A stretch of DNA of 64,000 nt. Source: JAEVLT01 sp964484065. GTDB taxonomy: Bacteria > Bacillota > Bacilli > Bacillales > Cytobacillaceae. The notes under the pieces were generated by a model. The model was not told the DNA's origin, made no database searches, and saw nothing but the letters and a program-made list of their open reading frames with translations. The stretch is from positions 1 through 64,000 of the forward strand of contig CAZAEW010000012.1 in the NCBI GenBank assembly GCA_964484065.1. The letters run 5' to 3'. Below, one piece after another: positions 1 through 7,549 of this stretch. How positions within the stretch are numbered: position 1 is the stretch's first letter; every line of letters begins with the position of its first letter. Both the position numbers and the translations under genes were made by a program.

Positions 1-192
1 CTCGACTATGTTTTTATTGTTGACGTTTTTGTTTGTTTAGTTTTCAAAGATCAAGTGTGCCGCTCAGAAGCGACTTTTTTAATGTATCATATCTTCCTTT
101 TCGATGTCAACAACAATTTAATTTTATTTTTTTGTTGCCGGCCTCTCGAAGAGGACATGTATTAATATATCATGATGTTTTGATGAAAGCAA
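1..192 (-). promoter_or_regulatory. rRNA operon leader with tandem promoters P1 and P2
   Basis: Read on the minus strand, P1 has -35 TTGCTT (187-192), a 17-bp spacer and -10 TATATT (164-169). P2 has -35 TTGACA (105-110), an 18-bp spacer and -10 TACATT (81-86). Small hairpins with tetranucleotide-type loops follow each promoter. Near 38-52 the transcript reads CTTTGAAAACTAAAC, the boxA-like stretch typical of Bacillus rRNA leaders. A 16S rRNA gene is therefore expected just beyond base 1, transcribed leftward. The 16S itself is not in the window, so this rests on the leader alone. Confidence 0.8.
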
Positions 193-279
193 CTATTATT
201 TTAAAAGTTTTTTCATGACTTCTTTTCACCATAACTTCTGACTGTTTTAATCCTTAATTTCAAAATGATGCTCCATTTT

Positions 280-1173
280 TTATTTGGAAGTAGTTAGCTT
301 CTCTTTTCGATCATCTATTACAAATAAAGAAATTCCCAAAATAACGATAATTCCTCCTGCAATTTGTGACCAGACTGTTTTTTCGCCAAGAATAAAAAAA
401 GCAAGAATGGTCGCTCCAACGGGTTCAAATAAGATGGCCATCGAAATAATTGAGGTACTAACCCATTTTAATGCCCAATTAAATAAACTATGGCCAAGCA
501 GCGTTGGAACTATAGCCAGTAATATAAAATAGGACCAATCACTGAGGTTGTACGGGTATAATGGCTGATTAACTGCTAAAATAAATATTAAGAGAGTGAT
601 TGAACTTATTAAATAAACAACGAATGTATAGGAAATTAAGGACATTCTTTTTCGGACACTTTGACCAACTAACAAATATCCGGTAATAAGGGCGCATGCT
701 GTCAGCGAAAGAAAATCACCAAAAAGTGCTGTTTTGTTGATTCTAAAATCTCCCCAGCTGATTAATACACTACCGGCGATTGCAACGATTCCGCAGACAA
801 TAGTTTTACCTGATAATTTCTCTTTAAAGAAGAGGTATGTACCTAAAAAGGCAAACAATGGCTGCAAAGTCACAAGAACAGTTGAACTGGCCACTGAAGT
901 AAAGTTCAGAGATTCAAACCAGAGTATGAAATGAAATGCTAACAATACTCCGGCGATCGCTGAAAACATCAAATCCTTTTTAGTCATGAATCTCAGTTCT
1001 CTAATATGCTTATTTAGAAAAATAGGTGTCATAAATAGTACGGAAAAAAATAAACGGTAAAAAGCAATCACACCGGAGGGTGCAGAACATAGTTTTACAA
1101 AAATAGCTGAAGCGGAAACGGAAATAACTCCAATTACAACCGCAGCATATGGATTTATTTTTGGGCCTTCCAT
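280..1173 (-). CDS. EamA-family (DMT) transporter
   Basis: A 297-residue, very hydrophobic protein with about ten predicted membrane helices arranged as two EamA halves, the usual length for the drug/metabolite transporter superfamily. It begins MEGPKINPYAAVVIGVIS and ends in a charged cytoplasmic tail. The start at 1173 has an AAAGGAG-type ribosome binding site about 8 bases upstream. The substrate cannot be read from the sequence; relatives export amino acids or other metabolites. It stands alone, divergent from the MgtC-family gene, with the rRNA leader on its 3' side. Confidence 0.85.
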   Translation of the reverse strand: MEGPKINPYAAVVIGVISVSASAIFVKLCSAPSGVIAFYRLFFSVLFMTPIFLNKHIRELRFMTKKDLMFSAIAGVLLAFHFILWFESLNFTSVASSTVLVTLQPLFAFLGTYLFFKEKLSGKTIVCGIVAIAGSVLISWGDFRINKTALFGDFLSLTACALITGYLLVGQSVRKRMSLISYTFVVYLISSITLLIFILAVNQPLYPYNLSDWSYFILLAIVPTLLGHSLFNWALKWVSTSIISMAILFEPVGATILAFFILGEKTVWSQIAGGIIVILGISLFVIDDRKEKLTTSK

Positions 1174-1286
1174 GAGATAAACTCCTTTACAGTCATTATT
1201 AAGTCTAAATTTAAGTATACATAATATTTTTCCCTAAAAATAATTTCAATATATTAAATATTTTCAAATAACTGGATGTGATTAGT

Positions 1287-1982
1287 ATGAATAGTATTGA
1301 TGTACAGATTTTAATTAAACTGGGGGTTTCCGCTATATTCGGTCTTGTGATTGGACTGGAACGTGAATTGAAGAGGAAGCCGGTCGGCCTTAAAACAAGT
1401 CTTGTTATTAGTATTGTCAGCTGCCTGCTGACAATTGTTTCGATTGAATCTGCATACATGTTCCCTTCATCAGATAATGTTAAAATTCAGATGGACCCGC
1501 TTCGTTTAGCTGCACAAATTGTTTCAGGTATTGGTTTCTTAGGTGCAGGCGTTATTTTAAGAAGAGGAAATGACAGTATCTCCGGACTGACAACTGCTGC
1601 TATGATATGGGGAGCTGCCGGTATTGGGATCGCCGTTGGTGCCGGATTTTATTTAGAGGCGTTTGTCGGAGTAGCGCTGCTCATTATTAGTGTTGAATTC
1701 ATTCCATTCTTAATGAAATTATTTGGACCGAAACAATTAAGAAAAAAAGAGCTTCAGCTCAATTTACAGATTAAAAATAAAGAACATATTGAGGACGTGA
1801 TTGGATTTATCCTAAAAAAAAGATATGTTTTACGCAGAATTCGAATCAAGGACCTGGATAATGGTGAACATAGTCTTCAGTTATTAATTGCAGTTGATTT
1901 TCGCGAGTCAACGACAAGTGTCTATTCAACCATTTCCAATTTAGAGGGGATTAATAAAGTTGAAATTGAAAGTATAGGGTAG
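1287..1982 (+). CDS. MgtC/SapB-family membrane protein
   Basis: About 231 residues. The N-terminal two thirds hold the MgtC/SapB membrane domain (several helices; signatures GLVIGLERELKRKP and GIGFLGAGVILR). A soluble C-terminal domain of about 80 residues with an ACT-like pattern follows. In known relatives the family is tied to magnesium limitation and inhibition of ATP synthase, but Bacillus paralogues are largely uncharacterised. ATG at 1287 is preferred, with GGATG 10 bases upstream; an in-frame GTG at 1278 is possible. Single gene, transcribed away from the EamA transporter. Confidence 0.85.
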   Translation: MNSIDVQILIKLGVSAIFGLVIGLERELKRKPVGLKTSLVISIVSCLLTIVSIESAYMFPSSDNVKIQMDPLRLAAQIVSGIGFLGAGVILRRGNDSISGLTTAAMIWGAAGIGIAVGAGFYLEAFVGVALLIISVEFIPFLMKLFGPKQLRKKELQLNLQIKNKEHIEDVIGFILKKRYVLRRIRIKDLDNGEHSLQLLIAVDFRESTTSVYSTISNLEGINKVEIESIG

Positions 1983-2017
1983 TTTTTAAGAAATAGTATG
2001 ATTTCAAAATTTTCCTC

Positions 2018-2046
2018 TTGCATGAGTATAAATATCCCGCTATAAT
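2018..2046 (+). promoter_or_regulatory. sigma-A promoter of tRNA-Ala
   Basis: -35 TTGCAT (2018-2023), exact 17-bp spacer, -10 TATAAT (2041-2046), placed 20 bases before the tRNA. This suggests the tRNA is transcribed on its own. Confidence 0.8.
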
Positions 2047-2065
2047 CATTCTTGTACCTGACAAA

Positions 2066-2139
<74 letters not shown>

Positions 2140-2143
2140 TACA

Positions 2144-2170
2144 AAAAAACCTTGTATCACAAGGTTTTTT
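2144..2170 (+). terminator. Rho-independent terminator of tRNA-Ala
   Basis: The stem AACCTTGT/ACAAGGTT around ATC is followed by a T run and starts 5 bases after the tRNA end. Confidence 0.85.
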
Positions 2171-2224
2171 TATTTTTCCTAAAATTTATATATTAGTTAG
2201 CGTTCTTAATTATTAAACATTAAA

Positions 2225-2262
2225 AAAAGGCATCCGGATCAGCCAATTCGGATGCCTTTTGT
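2225..2262 (-). terminator. Terminator of the cotG-like gene
   Basis: The inverted repeat AAAAGGCATCCG/CGGATGCCTTTT forms a strong hairpin 3' of the cotG-like gene. The A/T flanks could let it work in both directions. Confidence 0.75.
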
Positions 2263-2306
2263 TTTTTCTTTGAGTGGATGAAAAGCATGTAGGGTTGTCC
2301 TACTTG

Positions 2307-2935
2307 TTAACGGCAGGATCCTCTTGATCGTCCTCTTCCGTGTGAACGATTCGAGCCTTTGGATCGGCTGCTACCGTGAGAGTGATTCGAACCTTTGGAT
2401 TTGCCGCTGCCGTGTGAGCGATTCGAGCCTTTGGATCGGCTGCTGCCGTGTGAACGTTTTGAACCTTTGGATCGGCTGCTCCGGTGTGAATGTTTTGAAC
2501 CTTTGGATCGNNNNNNNNNNNNNNNNNNNNNNNNNNNNNNNNNNNNNNNNNNNNNNNNNNNNNNNNNNNNNNNNNNNNNNNNNNNNNNNNNNNNNNNNNN
2601 NNNNNNNNNNAACCTTTGGATCGGCTGCTCCGGTGTGAATGTTTTGAACCTTTGGATCGGCTGCTCCGGTGTGAATGTTTTGAACCTTTGGATCGGCTGC
2701 TACCGTGAGAGCGATTCGAACCTTTGGATTTGCCGCTGCCGTGTGAGCGATTCGAGCCTTTGGATCGGCTGCTGCCGTGTGAACGTTTTGAGCCTCTCGA
2801 ATGGCCTGTCCCACCTGACTTTTTAGACCCCCCTGATTTTTTTCCTCTTGGTTCCTGAATTAAGAACTCTTCCATACCAGCCGCCCTTAATTCGTCTACT
2901 GCTTCGCGAATATCCCCTTCAGTGATTGTCCGCAT
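2307..2935 (-). CDS. cotG: CotG-like spore coat protein, interrupted by an assembly gap
   Basis: The N-terminus (MRTITEGDIREAVDELRAAG, then a QEPRGKK motif) matches the start of B. subtilis CotG in spacing and key residues (DI-EAV, QEP-GKK). The rest is a Ser/Arg/Lys/Gly/His-rich, strongly basic 12-residue repeat (R-S-K-G-S-N-R-S-H-G-S-S type) encoded by 36-bp units. CotG is a coat protein that is phosphorylated by CotH in B. subtilis. 100 Ns at 2511-2610 split the repeats. The frame does not carry through the gap as drawn; following the repeat phase, the real end is TAA at 2307-2309, giving a C-terminus rich in R, G and S. No cotH or cotB is visible nearby. Confidence 0.85.
2340..2800 (-). 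repeat. 36-bp tandem repeats within cotG
   Basis: On the plus strand the unit start (AACCTTTGGAT or AGCCTTTGGAT) occurs at 2354, 2390, 2426, 2462 and 2498, then after the gap at 2611, 2647, 2683, 2719 and 2755, always 36 bp apart. A degenerate unit follows at 2791. The near identity of the units explains the failed assembly. Confidence 0.92.
2511..2610. other. Assembly gap of exactly 100 N
   Basis: The run of Ns is exactly 100 long, the usual placeholder for unknown size. The units on either side are 113 bp apart (2498 to 2611), which is 3 x 36 + 5, so the true gap length is not 100. Confidence 0.95.
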
Positions 2936-2947
2936 TTACAATCTCCC

Positions 2948-2966
2948 TTCTCGTTTTTTTCGAGAA
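2948..2966 (-). promoter_or_regulatory. Leader hairpin directly before the cotG ribosome binding site
   Basis: In the transcript TTCTCG and CGAGAA pair around an A7 loop. The hairpin ends 1-2 bases before the GGGAG Shine-Dalgarno sequence of the cotG-like gene. Such a placement could stabilise the mRNA or modulate its translation; this is inference. Confidence 0.5.
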
Positions 2967-3143
2967 ATATCAATTTCTCAAAATATACTATTCTGGCAAT
3001 TGTAATCGGACAGGACGTTCAACACGATTTGTAAAAATTTTATTAAATAATTTTTATTTTTTCAGACAAGCAATGGAATTAACCTAGACAAGCCGTTCTG
3101 CCGCAGCATAAGGTATATCAGAATCATTGAAAGGAGGGAAATT

Positions 3144-3530
3144 ATGTCCACTTGTCAACAACTTGCCAATATTATTGGCGGTGAAGTGATTACCTCAACT
3201 CCTGTTTGTGTTGTACAGCGCCTTCGCAACATCAACGCCACCATTCTTGGCCGACGTACCCGTTCGCCATTAGCACTTCCATTTGCCCTCTCATTCGAAA
3301 ACAATCGTAACGGACGAACCCTAAATTTAGGCGAAACCGTTATACTTGAGAGAGAAATCAACCCCTTTCTAACTGCACTAAGAAGAAGAGGAATTAAAGT
3401 AACAGCTGTTCATAACCACTGGCTTTTTGATGAACCTCGCTTAATGTACATGCACTGGGAAAATGTTGGAGACCCTTTCCAATTTGCATATAATAGCTAT
3501 GAAGCAGCAAGAGAAGCAGGCATTCTCTAA
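3144..3530 (+). CDS. DUF1259 (LppY/LpqO-type) domain protein
   Basis: A 128-residue soluble protein with the DUF1259 pattern: an N-terminal Cys-containing segment, a basic RR-rich stretch, and a C-terminal HNHWLFDEPRLMYMHWEN motif resembling the H-x-H and M-H residues of the family. Function is unknown. Start ATG 3144 has a strong AAGGAGGG site. Upstream, CATAAGGTA preceded by ACA about 16 bases away (3087-3116) resembles a sigma-K promoter, which would fit sporulation expression beside cotG; the promoter call is weak. Confidence 0.75.
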   Translation: MSTCQQLANIIGGEVITSTPVCVVQRLRNINATILGRRTRSPLALPFALSFENNRNGRTLNLGETVILEREINPFLTALRRRGIKVTAVHNHWLFDEPRLMYMHWENVGDPFQFAYNSYEAAREAGIL

Positions 3531-3681
3531 CAACGTTTTTTAATTGTAGGGGATCATTTTATTCGGTTCCCTTCTCTGTTTTTCGATAAAAAGTCTCTAT
3601 TAAATATTCATTCCCTGCACTTCTGTGGAAGAAGGGAGGATTTAAGTGAATAACAGCATTTTTGTAAAACCATGCCATAAA

Positions 3682-3715
3682 AAAATGCAGCATGTTTTTC
3701 ACCATGCTACATTTT
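3682..3715 (-). terminator. Terminator overlapping the end of the 71-residue gene
   Basis: The inverted repeat AAAATGCAGCATG/CATGCTACATTTT overlaps the stop codon at 3707-3709. On the minus strand it is followed by a T7 run. Confidence 0.75.
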
Positions 3716-3922
3716 GCTTACTTCCTCATCAAACAACTGTTTTTGATGGGTGATAATATCAATCGCCTGATCAGAAATTTGGCTCAATTCCTGATACAAA
3801 TTTTTTGATGAATGGGTGTCCCCTTCTTTTACCTCTTGATAGATTCTTTCAACCAGTTCCCTTCTTCTATGCCCAATTCCACGCAATTCATCACCTAACT
3901 GCTCCAGTTGATTATAATCCAT
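3707..3922 (-). CDS. Small hypothetical protein (71 residues)
   Basis: A short, charged, probably all-helical protein beginning MDYNQLEQLGDELRGIGHRR. Its heptad-like pattern suggests a coiled coil. There is no signal peptide or membrane helix. It has its own GGAGGTCAAAT-type ribosome binding site and a terminator that overlaps the stop codon, which supports a real monocistronic gene. I do not recognise the family. Confidence 0.65.
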   Translation of the reverse strand: MDYNQLEQLGDELRGIGHRRRELVERIYQEVKEGDTHSSKNLYQELSQISDQAIDIITHQKQLFDEEVSKM

Positions 3923-4119
3923 TTATTTGACCTCCAATTTCCAAAAGGCTATTTAGCTATATTTTTGTCAAAAATAAATATATTTATGTAAAATTTGACG
4001 CAAAAACAGAGTGTTTAGCCTTTATTGACTTAATTTGTCAGAACGGTTGATTTTTGTAAAGTTTATATTAAAATATTCTAAACAACCATTGAAAATTTTG
4101 AAAAAAGGAGGCACTTTTT

Positions 4120-4392
4120 ATGAAAATACAGGAATTTTGCGGAAACATTGAATTCTCGATTATGGAATTTACTTTTTCTTTCACGGAACATATCCGTAAT
4201 AAAATTACAAAAAAAGAGTTATTTTATCGGGAGCAAATTGAACGTTATGTTCAAAAAAAGATTGAGTTATTCCTCAAAGGATTTAATTTAAAAAGTGCCT
4301 TGTTATTTACTTATAAATTTGAAGTTTTTAACACGATTATGTTTAAATTAAAAAGTATTCTTCTTGAGCATAATGTCTTAAGGTGTATATAA
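4120..4392 (+). CDS. Small hypothetical protein (90 residues)
   Basis: Lys/Phe-rich 90-residue product (MKIQEFCGNIEFSIMEF...) with no recognised domain. The case for a real gene is the near-ideal AAAGGAGG site 9 bases before ATG 4120 and an AT-rich promoter region upstream. The central part has mixed basic and hydrophobic residues but no clear membrane helix. It lies convergent to the PAP2 phosphatase gene. Function unknown. Confidence 0.55.
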   Translation: MKIQEFCGNIEFSIMEFTFSFTEHIRNKITKKELFYREQIERYVQKKIELFLKGFNLKSALLFTYKFEVFNTIMFKLKSILLEHNVLRCI

Positions 4393-4413
4393 TTCCCCTG
4401 AATATCCTTCTAT

Positions 4414-4950
4414 TTACATACTAATGATTAAAAAAGAGAGGATAGCAGTGCATGTTCCAAGAATTCCACCGGCAATTACGTCTGAAGGGTAGTGCAGCCC
4501 TAAATAAATCCTTGAAATACCCACAAAAATCCCTAGCGGTATCAGAACAAAAGATAAGTGCGGGAAAAACAGGACGTATGGAATCACAAGAGAAAAGATT
4601 GCAGTTGTATGCCCGGAAGGAAAAGAATGATCCTGCAATGGTTCTTCAGGATGCTTTGTTTCAGGAACTATTAGATAAGGCCTTTTTCGAGGGAAAAACC
4701 GTTTCACAATTTGAACTGGTATATGGCTTAATGCCAATGACAGCGCGCTGGACCAAGCAAGCAATTTGTAGTGATCATCACTGGAGTACATCAAGAGCAT
4801 GATTAAAGATACTGTTATCGTAAGTACAGCCCCGCCCAAATGTGTGATCGTCCGAAAAAAAAGATTCAAAAGCCTTTTATCAAAATGCTGATTAACCTTC
4901 TGCAATAATCGACAATCAAACCCATAAAACGTATTTACTATCTTTATCAT
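4414..4950 (-). CDS. PAP2-family phosphatase, membrane bound
   Basis: 178 residues with several membrane helices and all three PAP2 phosphatase motifs in order: K-x6-RP (KRFFPRKRP), PSGH (SFPSGHTTAIFS) and SR-x5-H-x3-D (SRIYLGLHYPSD). The catalytic histidines are present. Length and topology fit BcrC/YodM-type enzymes, which dephosphorylate undecaprenyl pyrophosphate or phosphatidylglycerol phosphate at the outer face of the membrane. Which substrate applies cannot be told here. Monocistronic. Confidence 0.88.
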   Translation of the reverse strand: MIKIVNTFYGFDCRLLQKVNQHFDKRLLNLFFRTITHLGGAVLTITVSLIMLLMYSSDDHYKLLAWSSALSLALSHIPVQIVKRFFPRKRPYLIVPETKHPEEPLQDHSFPSGHTTAIFSLVIPYVLFFPHLSFVLIPLGIFVGISRIYLGLHYPSDVIAGGILGTCTAILSFLIISM

Positions 4951-5122
4951 TGAAAATTGAACCCCCTTCTGAAAAAAAATTCACTTTACACATCATTTTC
5001 AAAGTCTGTCATGATTCTGAAAGAATATTCCTCAAAATCGCATATTGTTTATACATTTAGTGTAGCGGAATGAAAAACTGCTTTCCTAAACTTGATGTAA
5101 AAGATATGTAAAAAGTTTGTAT

Positions 5123-5223
5123 AAAAAAACATACATGATTCTCAACTACCAATCCATGTATGGAAATAAAACAAATATAAGCAATACACCAACATAATAA
5201 AGGCGGTGTGAGCGGAGCAAAAT
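5123..5223 (-). repeat. Dispersed ~100-bp hairpin element, copy 1
   Basis: Read on the minus strand, this segment matches 36813-36911 (plus) at about 90% identity, from TTTTGCT to a T run. Conserved inside it are CACACC/GGTGT and CATACATG/CATGTATG inverted repeats, the second followed directly by T6-7 like an intrinsic terminator. A short ORF reads through this copy, but the other copy has no matching ORF, so the conserved object is probably an RNA or a mobile non-coding repeat. The rest of 4951-5378 holds only the terminator below. Confidence 0.7.
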
Positions 5224-5316
5224 TAAACATTTTCAAAGAAGAGGATACTGTTCCTCGCTTTGGCTGGTTAAAAACAACATTACTGTTGGCGCAGCTCCGC
5301 CCCTTTCCCATAGAAA

Positions 5317-5374
5317 AAAGAACCTGCGAGGTCTTCTAACAACTTTGTTATAAAAGACCTCGGCAGGTTCTTTT
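5317..5374 (-). terminator. Strong (probably bidirectional) terminator
   Basis: AAAAGAACCTGC/GCAGGTTCTTTT and AGGTCTT/AAGACCT pair into a long hairpin with A/T tails on both sides, just 3' of the 150-residue membrane protein gene. Confidence 0.8.
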
Positions 5375-5378
5375 CTTA

Positions 5379-5831
5379 TTAAAATGAATGTGAATTCTTT
5401 TGTCCTTCAGCAATACTGTCATATTCGTGTTGGAGATCCAATAAATGATATCCAAGGCTTAATTCAACTAATCCAATTACGACAAATACTGGCTGATGCC
5501 AGATTCCCCAACCGCTCCAGTATGTTTGTACAACTATCCAAAGAAGAGTAATGATTCCCAAAACAAAGGTTGCAATCCCTGCAAGCTTGCTGTTTTTATA
5601 TGCCAAAAACGCGCCAAACAAACTAAAAAACGAAATAATGATTAGCATGATAATTCCGGGAAGCAAAAAGTCGTAAAAAGGTGAATGATTCAAAGCGTCT
5701 ACAGTCCAAAGTCCGCTGCCATCTGAATTAACAATCAGAGCCATTCCCGTGTAAAGCGCACTCAATCCAACCCATGTTAAGAAGGTACATGTTGCGAAGG
5801 AAAAAGCCTTCATTTTGAACATAATCCCCAT
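5379..5831 (-). CDS. Hypothetical four-helix membrane protein
   Basis: 150 residues with four predicted membrane helices (roughly residues 10-32, 55-75, 82-104 and 112-130) and a polar C-terminal tail. The second loop carries Trp and Asp residues (SGLWTVDALNHSPF). I do not recognise the family. The start is uncertain: in-frame ATGs at 5831, 5822 and 5813 all have weak ribosome binding sites. Single gene with a strong terminator. Confidence 0.7.
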   Translation of the reverse strand: MGIMFKMKAFSFATCTFLTWVGLSALYTGMALIVNSDGSGLWTVDALNHSPFYDFLLPGIIMLIIISFFSLFGAFLAYKNSKLAGIATFVLGIITLLWIVVQTYWSGWGIWHQPVFVVIGLVELSLGYHLLDLQHEYDSIAEGQKNSHSF

Positions 5832-5945
5832 CTTCTTTCTTAATAGATTTAAAAAAATCTTGTCGAAATATTATGGAGTATACCTCATTATCATTTTACT
5901 CTCTTCATCCGTAAAATAAAAACAATTGAGATTATGCCTCTTGTC

Positions 5946-5973
5946 AAAAAAAGATGCTCCAATCCGGAACATC
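5946..5973 (-). terminator. Terminator of the YebC-family gene
   Basis: In the transcript GATGTTCC and GGAGCATC pair around GGATT, followed by T7. Confidence 0.75.
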
Positions 5974-5984
5974 TCCTTGTAACA

Positions 5985-6704
5985 TTATTCACCTAAATCA
6001 ACGTTATGGTAAACACGCTGAACGTCATCTAAATCTTCCAATACATCAATCATTTTTTCGAATTGTGCCTGTGCGTCAGCCGGAAGGGTGACTTCACTTT
6101 TGGCAAGCATGGTTAATTCTGCAACCGTAAATTCAGTTACACCGGCATTTTTAAAAGCATCCTGGACTGCACGGAATTGGTCCGGTTCAGCGTAGACAAT
6201 AACCGAATCGTCTTCTTCTAAAATATCGCGGACATCAATGTCGGCTTCCATTAATAGTTCAAGTGCATCATCCGCTGTTTTTCCTTCAACACCGATAACA
6301 GCTGTTGAGTCAAACATATAAGCTACCGATCCGCTCACACCCATATTTCCGCCGTTTTTGCCAAAAGCTGCACGGACATCAGAAGCCGTACGATTCACGT
6401 TATTTGTTAAAGCGTCTACAATCACCATTGATCCGCTCGGACCAAAGCCTTCATAGCGCAGTTCGGAATAGCTTTCTTCGCCGCCGCCTTTTGCTTTTTC
6501 AATCGCACGGTCAATAATGTGCTTCGGAACATTATATGTTTTTGCGCGTTCAAGAACGAACTTTAATGCCTGGTTTGCCTCTGGATCCGGTTCCCCCTGC
6601 TTGGCAGCTACATAAATTTCAACACCGAATTTAGCATATATACGGCTTGTATTTGCGTCTTTTGTCGCTTTCTTTTCCTTAATATTATTCCATTTACGAC
6701 CCAT
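5985..6704 (-). CDS. YebC/PmpR (TACO1)-family regulator, YeeN type
   Basis: 239 residues from ATG 6704. It begins MGRKWNNIKEKKA, the variant start of the YeeN/YeeI branch, and continues with the family core (YAKFGVEIYVAAKQG, AIEKAKGGG, YEGFGPSG, FGKNGGN, SVAYMFD). It ends in the acidic C-terminal domain. Members have been described as DNA-binding regulators and, more recently, as translation factors acting on difficult peptide motifs. An in-frame GTG lies 9 bases upstream, but the AAAGAGAG site fits ATG 6704 better. Monocistronic. Confidence 0.9.
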   Translation of the reverse strand: MGRKWNNIKEKKATKDANTSRIYAKFGVEIYVAAKQGEPDPEANQALKFVLERAKTYNVPKHIIDRAIEKAKGGGEESYSELRYEGFGPSGSMVIVDALTNNVNRTASDVRAAFGKNGGNMGVSGSVAYMFDSTAVIGVEGKTADDALELLMEADIDVRDILEEDDSVIVYAEPDQFRAVQDAFKNAGVTEFTVAELTMLAKSEVTLPADAQAQFEKMIDVLEDLDDVQRVYHNVDLGE

Positions 6705-6857
6705 TGTGAACACTCTCTTTCTACTTTATATCTAACTAAGTATTATATCTAAAATATTATTACAAAAAAAAGGACATTATTCAAGGAGCCTTCCATTCTA
6801 TTTTTCTTGTTATCCATTACATCCCTTTATCATGAAGGAATTTTTCCACTTGGATTA

Positions 6858-7424
6858 TTAAAATGGATTGGTAGGGCGTTTTTCAGGGATAGCCGCAATG
6901 GAATGTTTCTTTATAGCTGTCAGAAGTTCCAGTAAAAAGTACAACAATACAAACGGGGTTAACCAAATCCAGTATGTCTCAACGATTTTATAAAAAGAAA
7001 GGGTAAGCGGATGAATGTATTTTAAAAATAGAAGGGACAATAATAGCCAGCATACAGAAAACGGCAAACAAATATGTCCATGAAGGTGCACCTTCATATT
7101 GGAATAATCCCAGTACTTTTGGCGAAACACCTTATGCAGCATAACACCGCTTACGTATTCCACCACTGTCGGAATGAATAAACACAACAGCACAACTACA
7201 GGCCAAGAAGTATTTTTATTGATAAATAAAAGCATTAACACAGGAGCAAACCCATACATCGGCTTAAACGGACCCTTAAAAAAGTTTGATTTAAAAAACC
7301 CTTCCTTTATCAAAAAGCTATAACTATTTTCTAAAAACCAGCCTATCAAAGAATATAAAGTAAAATAAAAAAAGAGAGCAGGTCCGTCTTCGATGAGATG
7401 CGGGTGAAAAATGCTGATAATCAT
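6858..7424 (-). CDS. CmpB-type putative ABC transporter permease
   Basis: About 188 residues with five or six membrane helices. Family signatures: an early YSLIGWFLEN motif, GPFKPMYGFAPV, and LHGHICLPFSVCW, as in the family annotated as ABC-transporter type IV / CmpB permeases, whose function is not established. ATG 7424 is chosen because AAAGGCGG lies 7 bases upstream; the frame remains open to an ATG at 7451. No ATPase partner adjoins it. Confidence 0.75.
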   Translation of the reverse strand: MIISIFHPHLIEDGPALFFYFTLYSLIGWFLENSYSFLIKEGFFKSNFFKGPFKPMYGFAPVLMLLFINKNTSWPVVVLLCLFIPTVVEYVSGVMLHKVFRQKYWDYSNMKVHLHGHICLPFSVCWLLLSLLFLKYIHPLTLSFYKIVETYWIWLTPFVLLYFLLELLTAIKKHSIAAIPEKRPTNPF

Positions 7425-7508
7425 TGCTAAACCGCCTTTCATGGATTCCATTTTTCCAAGTTTAGGTTTAGCTGTGAAGGAGCCAAATATACCAAAAGAT
7501 TCCGGCCA

Positions 7509-7544
7509 TAAAAAAAGCCTGATCGATTTTTAGGACCAGGCTTT
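7509..7544 (-). terminator. Terminator of the activase/dehydratase fusion gene
   Basis: AAAGCCTGGTCC and its complement (AAAGCCTG/CAGGCTTT core) form a hairpin followed by T7 on the minus strand, just after the stop at 7550. Confidence 0.8.
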
Positions 7545-7549
7545 AGGTT

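Noticed and set aside
2300..2510. Acidic ORF tail ending EDPAVNK after the gap
   Set aside because: It is out of phase with the cotG repeat; the placeholder gap length created it.
5057..5311. 84-codon ORF on the minus strand
   Set aside because: It runs through the dispersed repeat, whose other copy has no matching ORF, and the reading has no ribosome binding site.
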